Source of the DNA: JAGTVG01 sp965365275
Lineage (GTDB): Bacteria > Bacteroidota > Bacteroidia > Cytophagales > Cyclobacteriaceae
DNA length: 64,000 nt
Direction: 5' to 3'
Assembly (NCBI GenBank): GCA_965365275.1
Contig: CBDUBA010000007.1
Location: 1-64,000, forward strand
In this document: positions 46,078 to 55,503 of the stretch, in pieces
How the letters are laid out: each line of letters begins with the position of its first letter
Position numbering within the stretch: the first letter of the stretch is position 1
Translations under genes and position numbers: made by a program
Notes under the pieces: generated by a model
Database searches by the model: none
Seen by the model: the letters and a program-made list of their open reading frames with translations, nothing else
Told to the model about the DNA's origin: nothing

Positions 46078-49000
46078 ATGAAGCGAATCGTTTTACTGAT
46101 GTTATTGATCAACATCACTTTATTCTCGTTTGGACAGAGAAATAAAAGGCAGGAAGCAGAGAAAAAACCGACCGACTCTTCTATCGTGAAAGGGCTTGAG
46201 TTCAGATCCATTGGCCCCGCATTGACATCCGGAAGAATTTCAGATATTGCGGTAGATCCGGTAAACCCAAACACCTGGTTTATTACAGTGGCGTCAGGTG
46301 GAGTATGGAAGACCATCAATGCCGGCACAACCTGGAAACCGGTATTTGATAAAGAGGGCTCCTATTCCATAGGATGTGTGACAATTGATCCAAATAATCA
46401 CAATATCATCTGGATAGGCACCGGTGAAAATAATAATCAGCGTAGCGTGGGTTATGGAGACGGCGTGTATAAATCAATGGACGGAGGAAAATCATGGAAA
46501 AATGTAGGGTTGAACAACTCCGAACACATCGGGAACATTATTGTGCATCCTGAAAATTCAGAAATTGTCTATGTTGCGGCGTATGGTCCGCTTTGGTCCC
46601 CTGGTGGTGAAAGGGGTATTTACCGGACTTTTGATGGAGGAGAAACCTGGGAGAATATTCTTCATGTAAGTGAAAATACGGGTTTTAATGAGATCCACAT
46701 GGATCCAAGATATCCAGATGTTATGTATGCCACAGCACATCAGCGCAGGCGACATGTATATACTTATCTTGGTGGCGGGCCTGAAAGTGCAATATACAAA
46801 ACCATAAATGGTGGCGAGCGCTGGTTTAAAGTATCGAAGGGGCTTCCAAAAGTTGATTTGGGAAGGATAGGGATGGATATTTCCCCAATAAACCCAGATA
46901 TCCTTTTTGCCGTAGTCGAAGCTGCTGATGATAAGGGTGGATTTTTTAGATCGGATGACAGGGGACAGAGTTGGGAAAAGATGAGTGATTACAGCTCTTC
47001 AGGAAATTATTACCAGGAGATATTTTGTGATCCAAATGACATTGACAGGATATACGCCATGGACACCTGGTTACAGGTAACTGATGATGGGGGTAAAAAC
47101 TTCAAAATGCTCGGAGAGAAATTTAAGCATGTCGATAATCATGCTATGTGGATCAACCCTGATAATAACCTTCATTATCTGGTTGGATGTGACGGGGGTT
47201 TATATGAATCATTCGATGGAGGAAAAGAATGGTCATTTTTTGCCAATCTGCCCATAACTCAGTTCTACAAAGTGAGCGTGGACAATGATTTCCCTTTTTA
47301 TAATGTGTATGGCGGGACACAGGACAATTTCAGTATGGGCGGGCCTTCCCGAACTACTAATATTGCAGGTATTCCTAACTCAGACTGGTATATTACAAAT
47401 GGAGGAGATGGATTTGAATCTGTAGTTGATCCGGAAAATCCGGACATTGTATACGCACAATCACAATATGGATATCTTGTCAGATATGACAGAAAAAGTG
47501 GGGAATCAATTGATATCAAACCCCTGGAACGGGGCGATGAGGCTGCATACAGATGGAACTGGGATGCACCGCTTATTATTAGTCCACATAGTGCGACTAC
47601 CCTCTATTTTGCAGCTAATAAAGTCTTTAAAAGTACCGACAGGGGTAATTCATGGGAAGTAATCAGTGATGATCTTAGCCGGCAAATTGACAGGAATAAA
47701 ATACCTGTTATGGACAAGGTATGGAGTATGGATGCCGTTGCAAAGAATAAATCAACGACGATTTATGGGAATATTGTAAGCCTTGATGAGTCACCAATAA
47801 ACCAAGGCCTTATTTATGCAGGCACTGATGACGGTCTTGTGAACATTACTAAAGATGATGGAAAATCCTGGAACCGGGTCGGGACTTTTCCCGGAGTTCC
47901 GGTCAATACTTATGTTAACTGCCTGCTGGCCTCCCAGCACCAGGATAATATTGTGTATGCCGTTTTCAACAATCACAAGAATGGCGATTTCAAACCCTAT
48001 ATCCTGAAAAGTTCAGATTATGGACAATCCTGGGAATCCATAAACTCAAATTTGCCAGAAAGAGGATCAGTATATAGTATAGCTGAGGATTTTATTGATC
48101 CAAATCTGTTGTTTGCCGGTACTGAATTCGGGATCTTCTTCTCCAATAATGGCGGTGAGACCTGGACCCAACTAAAAAATGGTATCCCGACAGTTGCAGT
48201 TCGTGATATAGCTATTCAAAAGCGTGAATCTGACCTTGTACTTGCCACCTTCGGGAGAGGCTTTTATATTCTTGATGATTATTCAGCATTGCGGCATTTA
48301 TCCGAGGAAACTCTTGCCCGTGAAGCTTTTATTTTTCCAATAAAGGACAGTTGGATGTTCCATCCATCGAAACCCTTGGGTTTAAGAGGTAATACTTTCC
48401 AGGGATCAGCTTATTATGCTGCCTGCAATCCCCCTGTTGCCGCTGTGTTCACCTACTATTTAAAGGAGGAGATTAAAACCTTTAAATCATCACGACAGGA
48501 AAAAGAAAAGGAAATTGAAAAATCCGGTGGTATTATTGAATATCCTCCTTTTGAAAAGATCAGAATGGAAGATGATGAAATAAAACCCTATCTGATCTTT
48601 ACTGTCTCCGATTCAAAGGGAAATATCATTACCAGACTGAAAACGGAAGCCAAGAAGGGAATTAACAGAATATCCTGGGATTTCAGGTATCCTGCTTCAA
48701 CACCTCTCGAGTTGGAGAAACCTTCATTTGACAATCCATTTTCGGATCCTGACACAGGTCCTTTAGCACTTCCTGGCAAGTATACAGTATCACTATCCAA
48801 AGTCGTAAATGGGAAACTTACTGAGATTGTCCCTGCCACAGAATTTAATACTAAATTATTGGCAAATGCCACACTTCCTGCGGAAGATAAAGAGGCATTA
48901 TTCAAATTCCAGGAGGAAGTTGCCGAATTCCAACGGATTGTGAGCGGTACAGCAAAAACACTTGACGAATTGAATACTAAACTGAAATATTTCTATAAGG

Positions 49001-49359
49001 CAGTCAATAATACTTCCGGAATCCCTGATGATATTCTTGCAAGTATTGTAGAAACGGATCAACAATTAAAAATTCTTACCAGGAAATTGAATGGTGACCG
49101 TAGTTTATCCAGCAGAGATTTTGAAACTCCGCCTTCGATAACAGGGAGGATATATACTATTGTGTATGGTTTGTGGAGCTCAACAAGTGCCCCCACACAA
49201 ACACAGATCTCCTCTTTTGTTATCGCGAAGGATCAATTTGAGGAAGTGTATGATCAAATCAAGACTATAACTCAACAGGATATTCCAGGTATAGAAAAAT
49301 CCCTGGAAGAAGCTGGAGCCGCATGGACACCAGGTCGTTTACCGGAATGGAATAAATAG
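46078..49359 (+). CDS. Secreted VPS10/sortilin-type BNR-repeat protein, larger paralog
   Basis: 1093 residues from the ATG at 46078 (MKRIVLLMLLINITLFSFGQ), a clear signal peptide; 19 upstream codons are ignored. About eleven Asp-box-like turns (KTINAGTTWK, KSMDGGKSWK, RTFDGGETWE, RSDDRGQSWE, KSSDYGQSWE, FSNNGGETWT) make a ten-bladed-type VPS10 propeller up to about residue 750. A C-terminal part follows with a beta-sandwich (about 830-945) and a helical end. Related proteins are exported binding or glycosidase-like proteins; no catalytic residues stand out. Paralog of the gene at 20030-22837, sharing order of motifs but not the charged insertion. Confidence 0.87.
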   Translation: MKRIVLLMLLINITLFSFGQRNKRQEAEKKPTDSSIVKGLEFRSIGPALTSGRISDIAVDPVNPNTWFITVASGGVWKTINAGTTWKPVFDKEGSYSIGCVTIDPNNHNIIWIGTGENNNQRSVGYGDGVYKSMDGGKSWKNVGLNNSEHIGNIIVHPENSEIVYVAAYGPLWSPGGERGIYRTFDGGETWENILHVSENTGFNEIHMDPRYPDVMYATAHQRRRHVYTYLGGGPESAIYKTINGGERWFKVSKGLPKVDLGRIGMDISPINPDILFAVVEAADDKGGFFRSDDRGQSWEKMSDYSSSGNYYQEIFCDPNDIDRIYAMDTWLQVTDDGGKNFKMLGEKFKHVDNHAMWINPDNNLHYLVGCDGGLYESFDGGKEWSFFANLPITQFYKVSVDNDFPFYNVYGGTQDNFSMGGPSRTTNIAGIPNSDWYITNGGDGFESVVDPENPDIVYAQSQYGYLVRYDRKSGESIDIKPLERGDEAAYRWNWDAPLIISPHSATTLYFAANKVFKSTDRGNSWEVISDDLSRQIDRNKIPVMDKVWSMDAVAKNKSTTIYGNIVSLDESPINQGLIYAGTDDGLVNITKDDGKSWNRVGTFPGVPVNTYVNCLLASQHQDNIVYAVFNNHKNGDFKPYILKSSDYGQSWESINSNLPERGSVYSIAEDFIDPNLLFAGTEFGIFFSNNGGETWTQLKNGIPTVAVRDIAIQKRESDLVLATFGRGFYILDDYSALRHLSEETLAREAFIFPIKDSWMFHPSKPLGLRGNTFQGSAYYAACNPPVAAVFTYYLKEEIKTFKSSRQEKEKEIEKSGGIIEYPPFEKIRMEDDEIKPYLIFTVSDSKGNIITRLKTEAKKGINRISWDFRYPASTPLELEKPSFDNPFSDPDTGPLALPGKYTVSLSKVVNGKLTEIVPATEFNTKLLANATLPAEDKEALFKFQEEVAEFQRIVSGTAKTLDELNTKLKYFYKAVNNTSGIPDDILASIVETDQQLKILTRKLNGDRSLSSRDFETPPSITGRIYTIVYGLWSSTSAPTQTQISSFVIAKDQFEEVYDQIKTITQQDIPGIEKSLEEAGAAWTPGRLPEWNK

Positions 49360-49365
49360 GGAGGA

Positions 49366-49410
49366 ATAAAGAAACCCCATCATTTTCAATTTATGATGGG
49401 GTTTCTTAAA
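49366..49410. terminator. Bidirectional terminator hairpin
   Basis: AAGAAACCCCATCAT (49369-49383) and ATGATGGGGTTTCTT (49393-49407) form a perfect 15-base stem with a nine-base loop, directly after the VPS10 stop and before the end of the convergent small gene. Confidence 0.85.
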
Positions 49411-49428
49411 TGATTATTTTTCAAGCTT

Positions 49429-49698
49429 TTATTTCTTTTTATAGGCAGCCACAGCCTTATCAATTGAGTCAATCAGTTTTAACGATACCTTCCTGGGGTG
49501 TTTTGCCTTATATTTCTTAAGTAAGTCAGAGGATTTTTTGGCATATTCATTGAGTCCGACAGGATTTCCATCGAAGCCAAAACTTCCCAGTACAAATTCC
49601 AGTTTTGACCGGATATCATAATATTTTTCGTCTCCAATTTTTTCAAACTGATCTAAGGCATCTTTACAGGCTTTCTCCAATTTTTCATTTGTATTCAT
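49429..49698 (-). CDS. Small hypothetical cytoplasmic protein
   Basis: 89 residues from the ATG at 49698, Lys- and Asp-rich and predicted largely helical: EKLEKACKDALDQFEKIGDE, then LEFVLGSFGFDGNPVGLNEYA, and a basic C-terminal helix (KLIDSIDKAVAAYKKK). No signal or motif that I recognise. The ordered, non-repetitive sequence and its terminator support it being a real gene. Function unknown. Confidence 0.65.
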   Translation of the reverse strand: MNTNEKLEKACKDALDQFEKIGDEKYYDIRSKLEFVLGSFGFDGNPVGLNEYAKKSSDLLKKYKAKHPRKVSLKLIDSIDKAVAAYKKK

Positions 49699-50065
49699 AA
49701 TATCTATCTGTTAGGCATGTTGTAGGTATAAGTGTTGATACAAAACTCGTGAATTCTCAATTATTATCCAATACCAACAATGGGTAATAACAATACATTT
49801 TTAAACACATGAAAAATTAATTCTGTGATTATACCTGGGAAATATTAATTAAATAATACACTATTTATGTGCGCAGATCGAATTAAGATATATCTTAACA
49901 AGATATCCTGACCTGGCTTTTTAGTAAATATAGCTACAATATGTTCTGCCCCGGGATTTTAAAATATAGTGCTAGATCATGTTCTGATCTATGCTTTTTG
50001 GTATTAATATAATTCAACTTCCAATATTACATAAGAAATAAATATTTTTGTACCAAATCGCATTT
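49699..50065. other. Spacer with a 16-bp palindrome and a possible promoter
   Basis: AT-rich divergent spacer. TTAAGATATATCTTAA (49883-49898) is a perfect palindrome. A second weak stem is AGATCA/TGATCT around 49974-49990. TATTTTTG (50043-50050) matches the TAnnTTTG box 15 bases before the dehydrogenase start, without a clear -33 element. No gene seen. Confidence 0.4.
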
Positions 50066-51145
50066 ATGAAAAAAATACCAGCAAATCAACTTCATGATTT
50101 TTCTTATAAGATCTTTAAAAGTATTGGCTGCAATGATGATGATGCAAACCTGGCAAGTGATGTATTGATTTCAGCAGATCTTAGAGGTGTAGATTCTCAC
50201 GGTGTAGCCAGATTGTCGGGATATATACGTTTGTATGAAAAAGACAGATTAAACCCAAAGCCAGATATCAGGATAATCCATGAGACACCAAGTACGGCCG
50301 TGATAGATGGAGACAAAGGTCTGGGCCTCGTTGTAGCACCAAAAGCTATGGAAATCGCAATCGAGAAGGCTGACAAGGTTGGTTCAGGATGGGTGGCCAT
50401 AAAGAATTCTAATCACTTTGGAATTGCCGGATACCATTCTATGATGGCATTGGCCCATGACATGATCGGAATATCAATGACAAATGCCAGTCCTCTTGTT
50501 GCCCCGACCTTTTCGAAAGAGCGTCTTTTGGGTACGAATCCCATTGCCGTAGCCATCCCGGCAGGTAAGCAGCCTCCTTATGTTGCGGATTTTGCTACTA
50601 CTACAGCCGCGAATGGAAAACTTGAGATATTACAAAGGAAGAATGAAGATGCTCCAACTGGCTGGATACAAACCGCGGATGGAAAGGACTCCATTAATCC
50701 AAATGAACTAAAGCATGGCGGGGCATTATTGCCTTTGGGTAGTGACAGGGACCATGGAAGTCATAAAGGATATTGCCTTGGTTCGATTGTTGACATTCTC
50801 TCAGCCGTATTAAGTGGTGCCAATTTTGGTCCCTGGGCACCTCCATTTGTCAGTTTTCTGCCTATGCCTGAGGATCCGGTTGGAGAGGGCCTCGGCCATT
50901 TCGTAGGGACCTGGCGGATTGATGCCTTCCGGCCAAAAGAAGAATTCAAAAAAAACATGGATATCTGGATTGAAAGGTTCAGGATGGGGAAAACAACCAA
51001 AGGTCAGGAAAGGGTGCTTATACCGGGTGATCCGGAAAGGGAATTTGAACACAAAAGAAAAGAGAACGGAATTCCTGTATTAGATAAAGTGTTACAGGAA
51101 TTGTCTGAATTAGCTAAAAAACAAGGAATTTCTTTCCCGTTCTAA
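50066..51145 (+). CDS. Malate/L-lactate dehydrogenase family protein (YlbC/MDH2 type)
   Basis: 359 residues from the ATG at 50066 (MKKIPANQLHDFSYKIF); six upstream codons are possible. Family features: SADLRGVDSHGVARLSGYI, the catalytic His in KNSNHFGIAGYH, DFATTTAANGKLE and LGSDRDHGSHKGYCLG. These enzymes reduce 2-oxo acids with NAD(P)H in the cytoplasm; substrates range from malate to sulfolactate and ureidoglycolate, so specificity is open. It overlaps the convergent barrel gene by four bases. Confidence 0.9.
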   Translation: MKKIPANQLHDFSYKIFKSIGCNDDDANLASDVLISADLRGVDSHGVARLSGYIRLYEKDRLNPKPDIRIIHETPSTAVIDGDKGLGLVVAPKAMEIAIEKADKVGSGWVAIKNSNHFGIAGYHSMMALAHDMIGISMTNASPLVAPTFSKERLLGTNPIAVAIPAGKQPPYVADFATTTAANGKLEILQRKNEDAPTGWIQTADGKDSINPNELKHGGALLPLGSDRDHGSHKGYCLGSIVDILSAVLSGANFGPWAPPFVSFLPMPEDPVGEGLGHFVGTWRIDAFRPKEEFKKNMDIWIERFRMGKTTKGQERVLIPGDPEREFEHKRKENGIPVLDKVLQELSELAKKQGISFPF

Positions 51146-51705
51146 AACGATACTCCAAGACGATAAACCCAGGGGCTGCTGTAGGCAGAAGTTGAACCGG
51201 AGTGCATAACGTCATACAAAACCGCAAAGAAAAATCCTCCCCGTCTGCCAAAGGGGGCAAAAAGTCCAAGCCCAAGCATTGTCCGGGGATACCAGTTTCT
51301 GTCTAAATAATATTCCTGAGTATTCGGATTATATACAGCCGTTTCGAAATTCAGGTTTTCAAACTCGCCATAGGCGAATAATGGCAGTTTGGGTATAAAA
51401 TATAAATTCTGCCTTAAGAAGAGACGATAGCCATAGGCGTGATCATCATATGAAGGGGTATATCGGTTATCCTGATAATATTGATACGTTATTCCAACTC
51501 CCCCTGATAAACCCTTTGTGATCATATATCCAACCGCCGGTGACAAATACACTGAGGTAATGCTCCCAAAGGTGGCACTGAATCCTCCGCCATAATAAAT
51601 TCTGTCCTTAAATGCAGGTTTATCATCGCCAGGGTCCAGTTCAATCTGGCTAAAGGCTTGGATTGATATCAGGGAAATCAGTAAGACAGTATAGATTTTC
51701 TTCAT
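51142..51705 (-). CDS. Outer-membrane beta-barrel protein of unknown function
   Basis: 187 residues from the ATG at 51705 (MKKIYTVLLISLISIQAFSQ), a signal peptide. After an acidic linker (IELDPGDDKPAF) the mature part alternates hydrophobic residues and aromatic girdles in eight-strand style (YYGGGFSATFGSITSVYLSP, LFLRQNLYFIPKLPLFAY) and ends in VYRLGVSF, the terminal-Phe barrel signature. Probably a small integral outer-membrane protein; role unknown. Confidence 0.75.
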   Translation of the reverse strand: MKKIYTVLLISLISIQAFSQIELDPGDDKPAFKDRIYYGGGFSATFGSITSVYLSPAVGYMITKGLSGGVGITYQYYQDNRYTPSYDDHAYGYRLFLRQNLYFIPKLPLFAYGEFENLNFETAVYNPNTQEYYLDRNWYPRTMLGLGLFAPFGRRGGFFFAVLYDVMHSGSTSAYSSPWVYRLGVSF

Positions 51706-51755
51706 AAGGTGTCTAATTTCGATTTTTATCAAGGGATATCCTGCAAATCCGGGTT

Positions 51756-52052
51756 CTATTCCTCTTCAACTACAAGAATATACAGATCTTCAGATTCTTT
51801 TTTCATTAAATATTTTTCCCGGGCAAATTTCTCCAGCAATTCATTATTACTAAGCAATTCCTCTCTGTCTTTTTCAACTTCTTTTATCATCTCAGTATAA
51901 TATGCTTTTTGCTGCTCCAATTCCCTCAATTTACCACGCTTCTTAAATTGTGAATAGAGGTCATTTGAATCAATAAACAACATCCAGATAATAAATATAA
52001 CACCTATTATGAAGTAAAAGTTTTTGAAAACCGGGGGTAATTTCCTGAACAT
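51756..52052 (-). CDS. FtsB/DivIC family septum-formation protein
   Basis: 98 residues from the ATG at 52052 (MFRKLPPVFKNFYFIIGV); a TTG three codons earlier is less likely. One membrane helix (about 12-30) is followed by a coiled coil with heptads (YSQFKKRGKLRELEQQKAYY, KEVEKDREELLSNNELLEKF) and AREKYLMKKESEDLYIL, the DivIC signature. It should join FtsL and the divisome at the septum. It lies downstream of eno, separated by a terminator. Confidence 0.87.
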   Translation of the reverse strand: MFRKLPPVFKNFYFIIGVIFIIWMLFIDSNDLYSQFKKRGKLRELEQQKAYYTEMIKEVEKDREELLSNNELLEKFAREKYLMKKESEDLYILVVEEE

Positions 52053-52096
52053 ATTGAACAAATTATGAAACTAAAGTAATAAAATGTTATAAAATA

Positions 52097-52131
52097 AAAA
52101 AGCCCTGCATAAAAGTCATGAAGGGCTTTTT
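52097..52131 (-). terminator. Rho-independent terminator after enolase
   Basis: AAAAAGCCCT (52097-52106) pairs with AGGGCTTTTT (52122-52131), and on the minus strand the stem is followed by a T-run. It sits 17 bases after the eno stop and separates it from the FtsB-like gene. Confidence 0.85.
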
Positions 52132-52147
52132 CTATTTATTGATATTT

Positions 52148-53428
52148 TTATCCCTTTTGAGGATAAATGGCGACTTCTCCCAATTCCTCTTCAATTCTGA
52201 GTAACTGGTTGTATTTTGCCATTCTGTCGGACCTGGACATAGAACCCGTCTTTATCTGTCCGGAATTGGTAGCTACAGCAATATCTGCAATTGTAGCATC
52301 TTCCGTTTCACCGGACCTGTGGGAAACTACGGTTGTCCAGCCAGCCTTATGGGCCATTTCGATAGCGTCAAGTGTCTCAGAAAGAGAACCGATCTGATTA
52401 ACTTTGATCAATATGGAGTTGCCGCATTTTTCATCAATGGCACGCTTGAGGAATTTCACGTTCGTTACAAGCAGGTCATCCCCTACAAGCTGGCATTTAT
52501 CCCCGATCTTCTCTGTTAACATCGCCCATGCTTCCCAATCATTTTCATCACAACCATCCTCGATGGAATCTATTGGATATTTGTCTACCAATTGAGCCAG
52601 GTATTCTACCTGTTCTGCCTTATCCCTAACCTTACCTTTATCGCCCTCAAACTTTGTATAGTCGTATTTTCCATTAACATAGAATTCAGAAGATGCACAA
52701 TCAAGCGCTATGGTCACATCAGAGCCAGGCTTATATCCAGCTGTTTCAATAGCCTTCAGCACACTATCAAGAGCCTCTTCAGTTCCTCCTGAAAAATTAG
52801 GTGCGAAACCTCCTTCATCACCGACAGCCGTACTCAATCCCTTATCCTTAATGATCTTCTTAAGATTATGGAATATTTCAGCTCCCATCCTCAGGGCTTC
52901 ACTGAAGGTTGGGGCGCCTACAGGCCTGATCATGAATTCCTGAAATGCGATTGGAGCATCGGAGTGAGATCCTCCATTGATTATATTCATCATGGGAACC
53001 GGGAGTGTAGCAGCATTGGTGCCACCAATATATCTGAACAGAGGCATATCCAATTCTTCCGCTGCAGCTTTTGCTACAGCCAATGAGACTCCGAGAATAG
53101 CATTAGCACCCAATTTACTCTTAGTATCAGTGCCATCAAGTTCAATCATGATCTTATCGATCAACTTCTGATCAAATACTGATAAGCCTATTAACTCTTC
53201 AGCAATCACTTCATTAACATTTTCAACAGCTTTCAATACACCTTTCCCAAGATATTTGGATTTATCACCATCCCTTAATTCAACAGCTTCATTCTCTCCG
53301 GTGGAAGCACCTGATGGTACAGCAGCTCGTCCCAAAATGCCATTTTCAGTAATAACATCAACCTCGACGGTGGGATTCCCTCTGGAATCGAGGATTTGTC
53401 TAGCGTAAATAGTTTCTATAAAACTCAT
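52148..53428 (-). CDS. eno: Enolase
   Basis: 426 residues, normal length. Motifs: ARQILDSRGNPTVEVDV at the N-terminus, GDEGGFAPNF, DCASSEFY, the metal and catalytic DSIEDGCDENDWE, LLVTNVKFL with KVNQIGSLSETLDAIE, and SHRSGETEDATIADIAVATN. It converts 2-phosphoglycerate to phosphoenolpyruvate. It follows carA by 10 bases on the minus strand, an operon with the terminator just downstream. Confidence 0.97.
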   Translation of the reverse strand: MSFIETIYARQILDSRGNPTVEVDVITENGILGRAAVPSGASTGENEAVELRDGDKSKYLGKGVLKAVENVNEVIAEELIGLSVFDQKLIDKIMIELDGTDTKSKLGANAILGVSLAVAKAAAEELDMPLFRYIGGTNAATLPVPMMNIINGGSHSDAPIAFQEFMIRPVGAPTFSEALRMGAEIFHNLKKIIKDKGLSTAVGDEGGFAPNFSGGTEEALDSVLKAIETAGYKPGSDVTIALDCASSEFYVNGKYDYTKFEGDKGKVRDKAEQVEYLAQLVDKYPIDSIEDGCDENDWEAWAMLTEKIGDKCQLVGDDLLVTNVKFLKRAIDEKCGNSILIKVNQIGSLSETLDAIEMAHKAGWTTVVSHRSGETEDATIADIAVATNSGQIKTGSMSRSDRMAKYNQLLRIEEELGEVAIYPQKG

Positions 53429-53438
53429 TTTCTAAAAA

Positions 53439-54542
53439 TTAATTATGGTTCATATATTGTATAAAATTGTCAAATAAATATCGGGAATCATGTGGCCCAG
53501 GCGATGCTTCGGGATGATACTGAACTGAAAAGGTCTTCTTATCCTTCAACTTTAAACCGGCAAGGGTTCCATCATTTAAATGGATATGTGTCATTACAAC
53601 GTTTTTATTTTTAACAAGATCATCCTTATCCACTACGAATCCATGGTTCTGGGAAGTTACCTCACTTTTACCTGACTCCAGGTTCTTAACCGGGTGATTA
53701 AGTCCCCGATGTCCATGGTGCATTTTATAGGTGGATATTCCATTGGCCAGGGCAATTACCTGGTGCCCAAGGCATATCCCGAACATTGGTGAATCCTCCT
53801 TCAGAATTTCCTTAACAGTATCTATGGCATAGTGCATTGTAGCCGGATCACCGGGACCATTGGATATAAAGAAACCATCAGGATTCCAGGCCTTCATCTC
53901 GCTAAACGGTGTTTCAGCTGGAAAAACCTTGCAATAACATCCGCGGGATGCCATATTTTTAAGGATGCTGCTTTTAATTCCCAGGTCCAGCACAGCTACC
54001 TTATAAGGGCTCTTCTCATCTCCATAATAATATGGCTTGGCTGTTGTTACCTTTGTCGCCAGTTCAAGGCCACTCATATCCGGAACCTTATCCAGCTCAG
54101 CCTGCAGAAAATCCATGTCCATATTTTCCGATGATATGATGGCGTTCATTGCTCCCTTATCACGGATATGTCTAACCAGTGCCCTGGTATCAATTTCAGT
54201 AATCCCAACTACATTGTTATTAAACAAGTATTCCTGAAGAGATTCGGTAGCAGTAAAACGACTGTATATTTCTGAGAAATCATTAACAACGATCCCTGAA
54301 ATTTTGGGGGATCCGGATTCCTGTTCATCGTTATTAGCTCCGTAGTTGCCAATATGTGCCGTAGTATTTACTATAATCTGCCCAAAATATGAGGGATCGG
54401 TATAGATCTCCTGGTATCCTGTCATACCCGTATTAAAACATATTTCACCACCAGTGGTTCCGATTTTTCCAACGGCTTTTCCTTTAAACTGCGTACCGTC
54501 TTTTAATAATAGAATGGCTTCTTTGCTGAATATATCCTTCAT
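53439..54542 (-). CDS. carA: Carbamoyl-phosphate synthase small subunit
   Basis: 367 residues. N-terminal domain LLLKDGTQFKGKAVG and the class I glutaminase domain with the catalytic Cys in FGICLGHQVIALANG and the His-Glu in QYHPEASPGPHDS. It hydrolyses glutamine and passes ammonia to the large subunit for arginine and pyrimidine synthesis. No carB is adjacent. A promoter box lies upstream, so it probably begins a carA-eno unit. Confidence 0.96.
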   Translation of the reverse strand: MKDIFSKEAILLLKDGTQFKGKAVGKIGTTGGEICFNTGMTGYQEIYTDPSYFGQIIVNTTAHIGNYGANNDEQESGSPKISGIVVNDFSEIYSRFTATESLQEYLFNNNVVGITEIDTRALVRHIRDKGAMNAIISSENMDMDFLQAELDKVPDMSGLELATKVTTAKPYYYGDEKSPYKVAVLDLGIKSSILKNMASRGCYCKVFPAETPFSEMKAWNPDGFFISNGPGDPATMHYAIDTVKEILKEDSPMFGICLGHQVIALANGISTYKMHHGHRGLNHPVKNLESGKSEVTSQNHGFVVDKDDLVKNKNVVMTHIHLNDGTLAGLKLKDKKTFSVQYHPEASPGPHDSRYLFDNFIQYMNHN

Positions 54543-54562
54543 GGAGTATTAAAAATTTTGCT

Positions 54563-54570
54563 CAAAAATA
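54563..54570 (-). promoter_or_regulatory. -7 promoter box TATTTTTG for carA
   Basis: On the minus strand TATTTTTG matches TAnnTTTG exactly and lies 20 bases before the carA ATG. A GTGG, imperfect for the -33 TTTG, is about 20 bases upstream of it. The position just after the rplQ terminator supports a separate carA-eno promoter. Confidence 0.45.
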
Positions 54571-54612
54571 CTTAATTCGTAATAGTTATTCCACGTAGTA
54601 TTATTAATTATT

Positions 54613-54652
54613 TGCAAAAAAAAAGACCGGAATAAAATTCTGGCCCTTTTGT
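54613..54652 (-). terminator. Terminator at the end of the ribosomal operon
   Basis: CCGGAAT pairs with ATTCTGG (one G-T), with flanking AAAAG/CTTTT pairing, between the A-tract at 54616-54625 and the T-tract near 54650. It lies 24 bases after the rplQ stop. Confidence 0.65.
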
Positions 54653-54675
54653 ATTAAATAACATTCAATTAAAAT

Positions 54676-55497
54676 CTATTTTTCTTTTTCTTCTTTACCG
54701 CTGTCTTCACTTTCTTCTTTCTCTTCTTTTTTACTTTCAGCCTTTTTTTCTGATTCAGCTTTAGCTTCAGTCTTGGCTTTCAACTCCTCAGCAGTTTCCT
54801 CACTCTTGGCTTCTTGCTTTTTGGCTTTTTGTTCAGGCTTCTGTTCTTCTATTTCTTCAGCTTTTTCAGCCTTAGCTTCTTCTTCCTTTGCCGCCTCTTC
54901 CTTAGTTTCTAGGGTTTCTTCTTTAACTTCGCCCTGAGCCTCCTCAACTTTTGCTTCAGCCGTATCTTGAACTTCAGCTGTATCTACTTTCTCTTCAGTT
55001 TGAGCTTCAACTTCCTCTTCTTTCTTTTCAGTCTTAGCATCTGCTTTGGCCGCTGCCGGCTGGGTCTTTGGTTTAGCACTACCTCGACGGCTTCTTCTTG
55101 TTTTGGCCTTTTTGGACTCAGATTCTTTGATCAGAAGGTCATTAAAATCAACAAGTTCAATCATAGCCATTTCAGCGTTGTCACCCAAACGGCTTCCAAG
55201 TTTAATGATCCTGGTATATCCACCAGGTCTGTTTGCAACCCGGTCAACAACCTCATTAAACAACGCATTCACTGATTCCTTATCTTGAAGATATGAGAAT
55301 ACCACTCTTCTAGAATGTGTTGAATCATTCTTTGCTTTAGTTATTAAAGGCTCAACATATTTTCTCAACTCCTTGGCTTTTGCAAGGGTTGTATTGATTC
55401 GCTTATTGACAAGCAAGGAAGAAGCCATATTTGACAACATCGATTTTCTATGTGTTGATGTTCTTCCTAAGTGATTAAATCGCTTACCGTGTCTCAT
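54676..55497 (-). CDS. rplQ: 50S ribosomal protein L17 with long charged C-terminal extension
   Basis: 273 residues. The first 125 are ordinary L17 (MRHGKRFNHLGRTSTHRKSM, NRPGGYTRIIKLGSRLGDNAE, MIELVDFND). The last 148 residues are an extension of Lys, Glu and Ala, with a basic stretch (AKTRRSRRGSAKPK) leading into KE repeats and ending KEEKEK. Such tails occur in Bacteroidota L17 but this one is very long and low in complexity. It is the last gene of the ribosomal/rpoA operon, seven bases after rpoA. Confidence 0.95.
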   Translation of the reverse strand: MRHGKRFNHLGRTSTHRKSMLSNMASSLLVNKRINTTLAKAKELRKYVEPLITKAKNDSTHSRRVVFSYLQDKESVNALFNEVVDRVANRPGGYTRIIKLGSRLGDNAEMAMIELVDFNDLLIKESESKKAKTRRSRRGSAKPKTQPAAAKADAKTEKKEEEVEAQTEEKVDTAEVQDTAEAKVEEAQGEVKEETLETKEEAAKEEEAKAEKAEEIEEQKPEQKAKKQEAKSEETAEELKAKTEAKAESEKKAESKKEEKEESEDSGKEEKEK

Positions 55498-55503
55498 TAT
55501 TAA

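Noticed and set aside
54967..55275. Leu/Phe/Ser-rich plus-strand frame over the L17 tail
   Set aside because: Its hydrophobic composition follows directly from the Lys/Glu codons on the other strand, so it is not a membrane protein gene.
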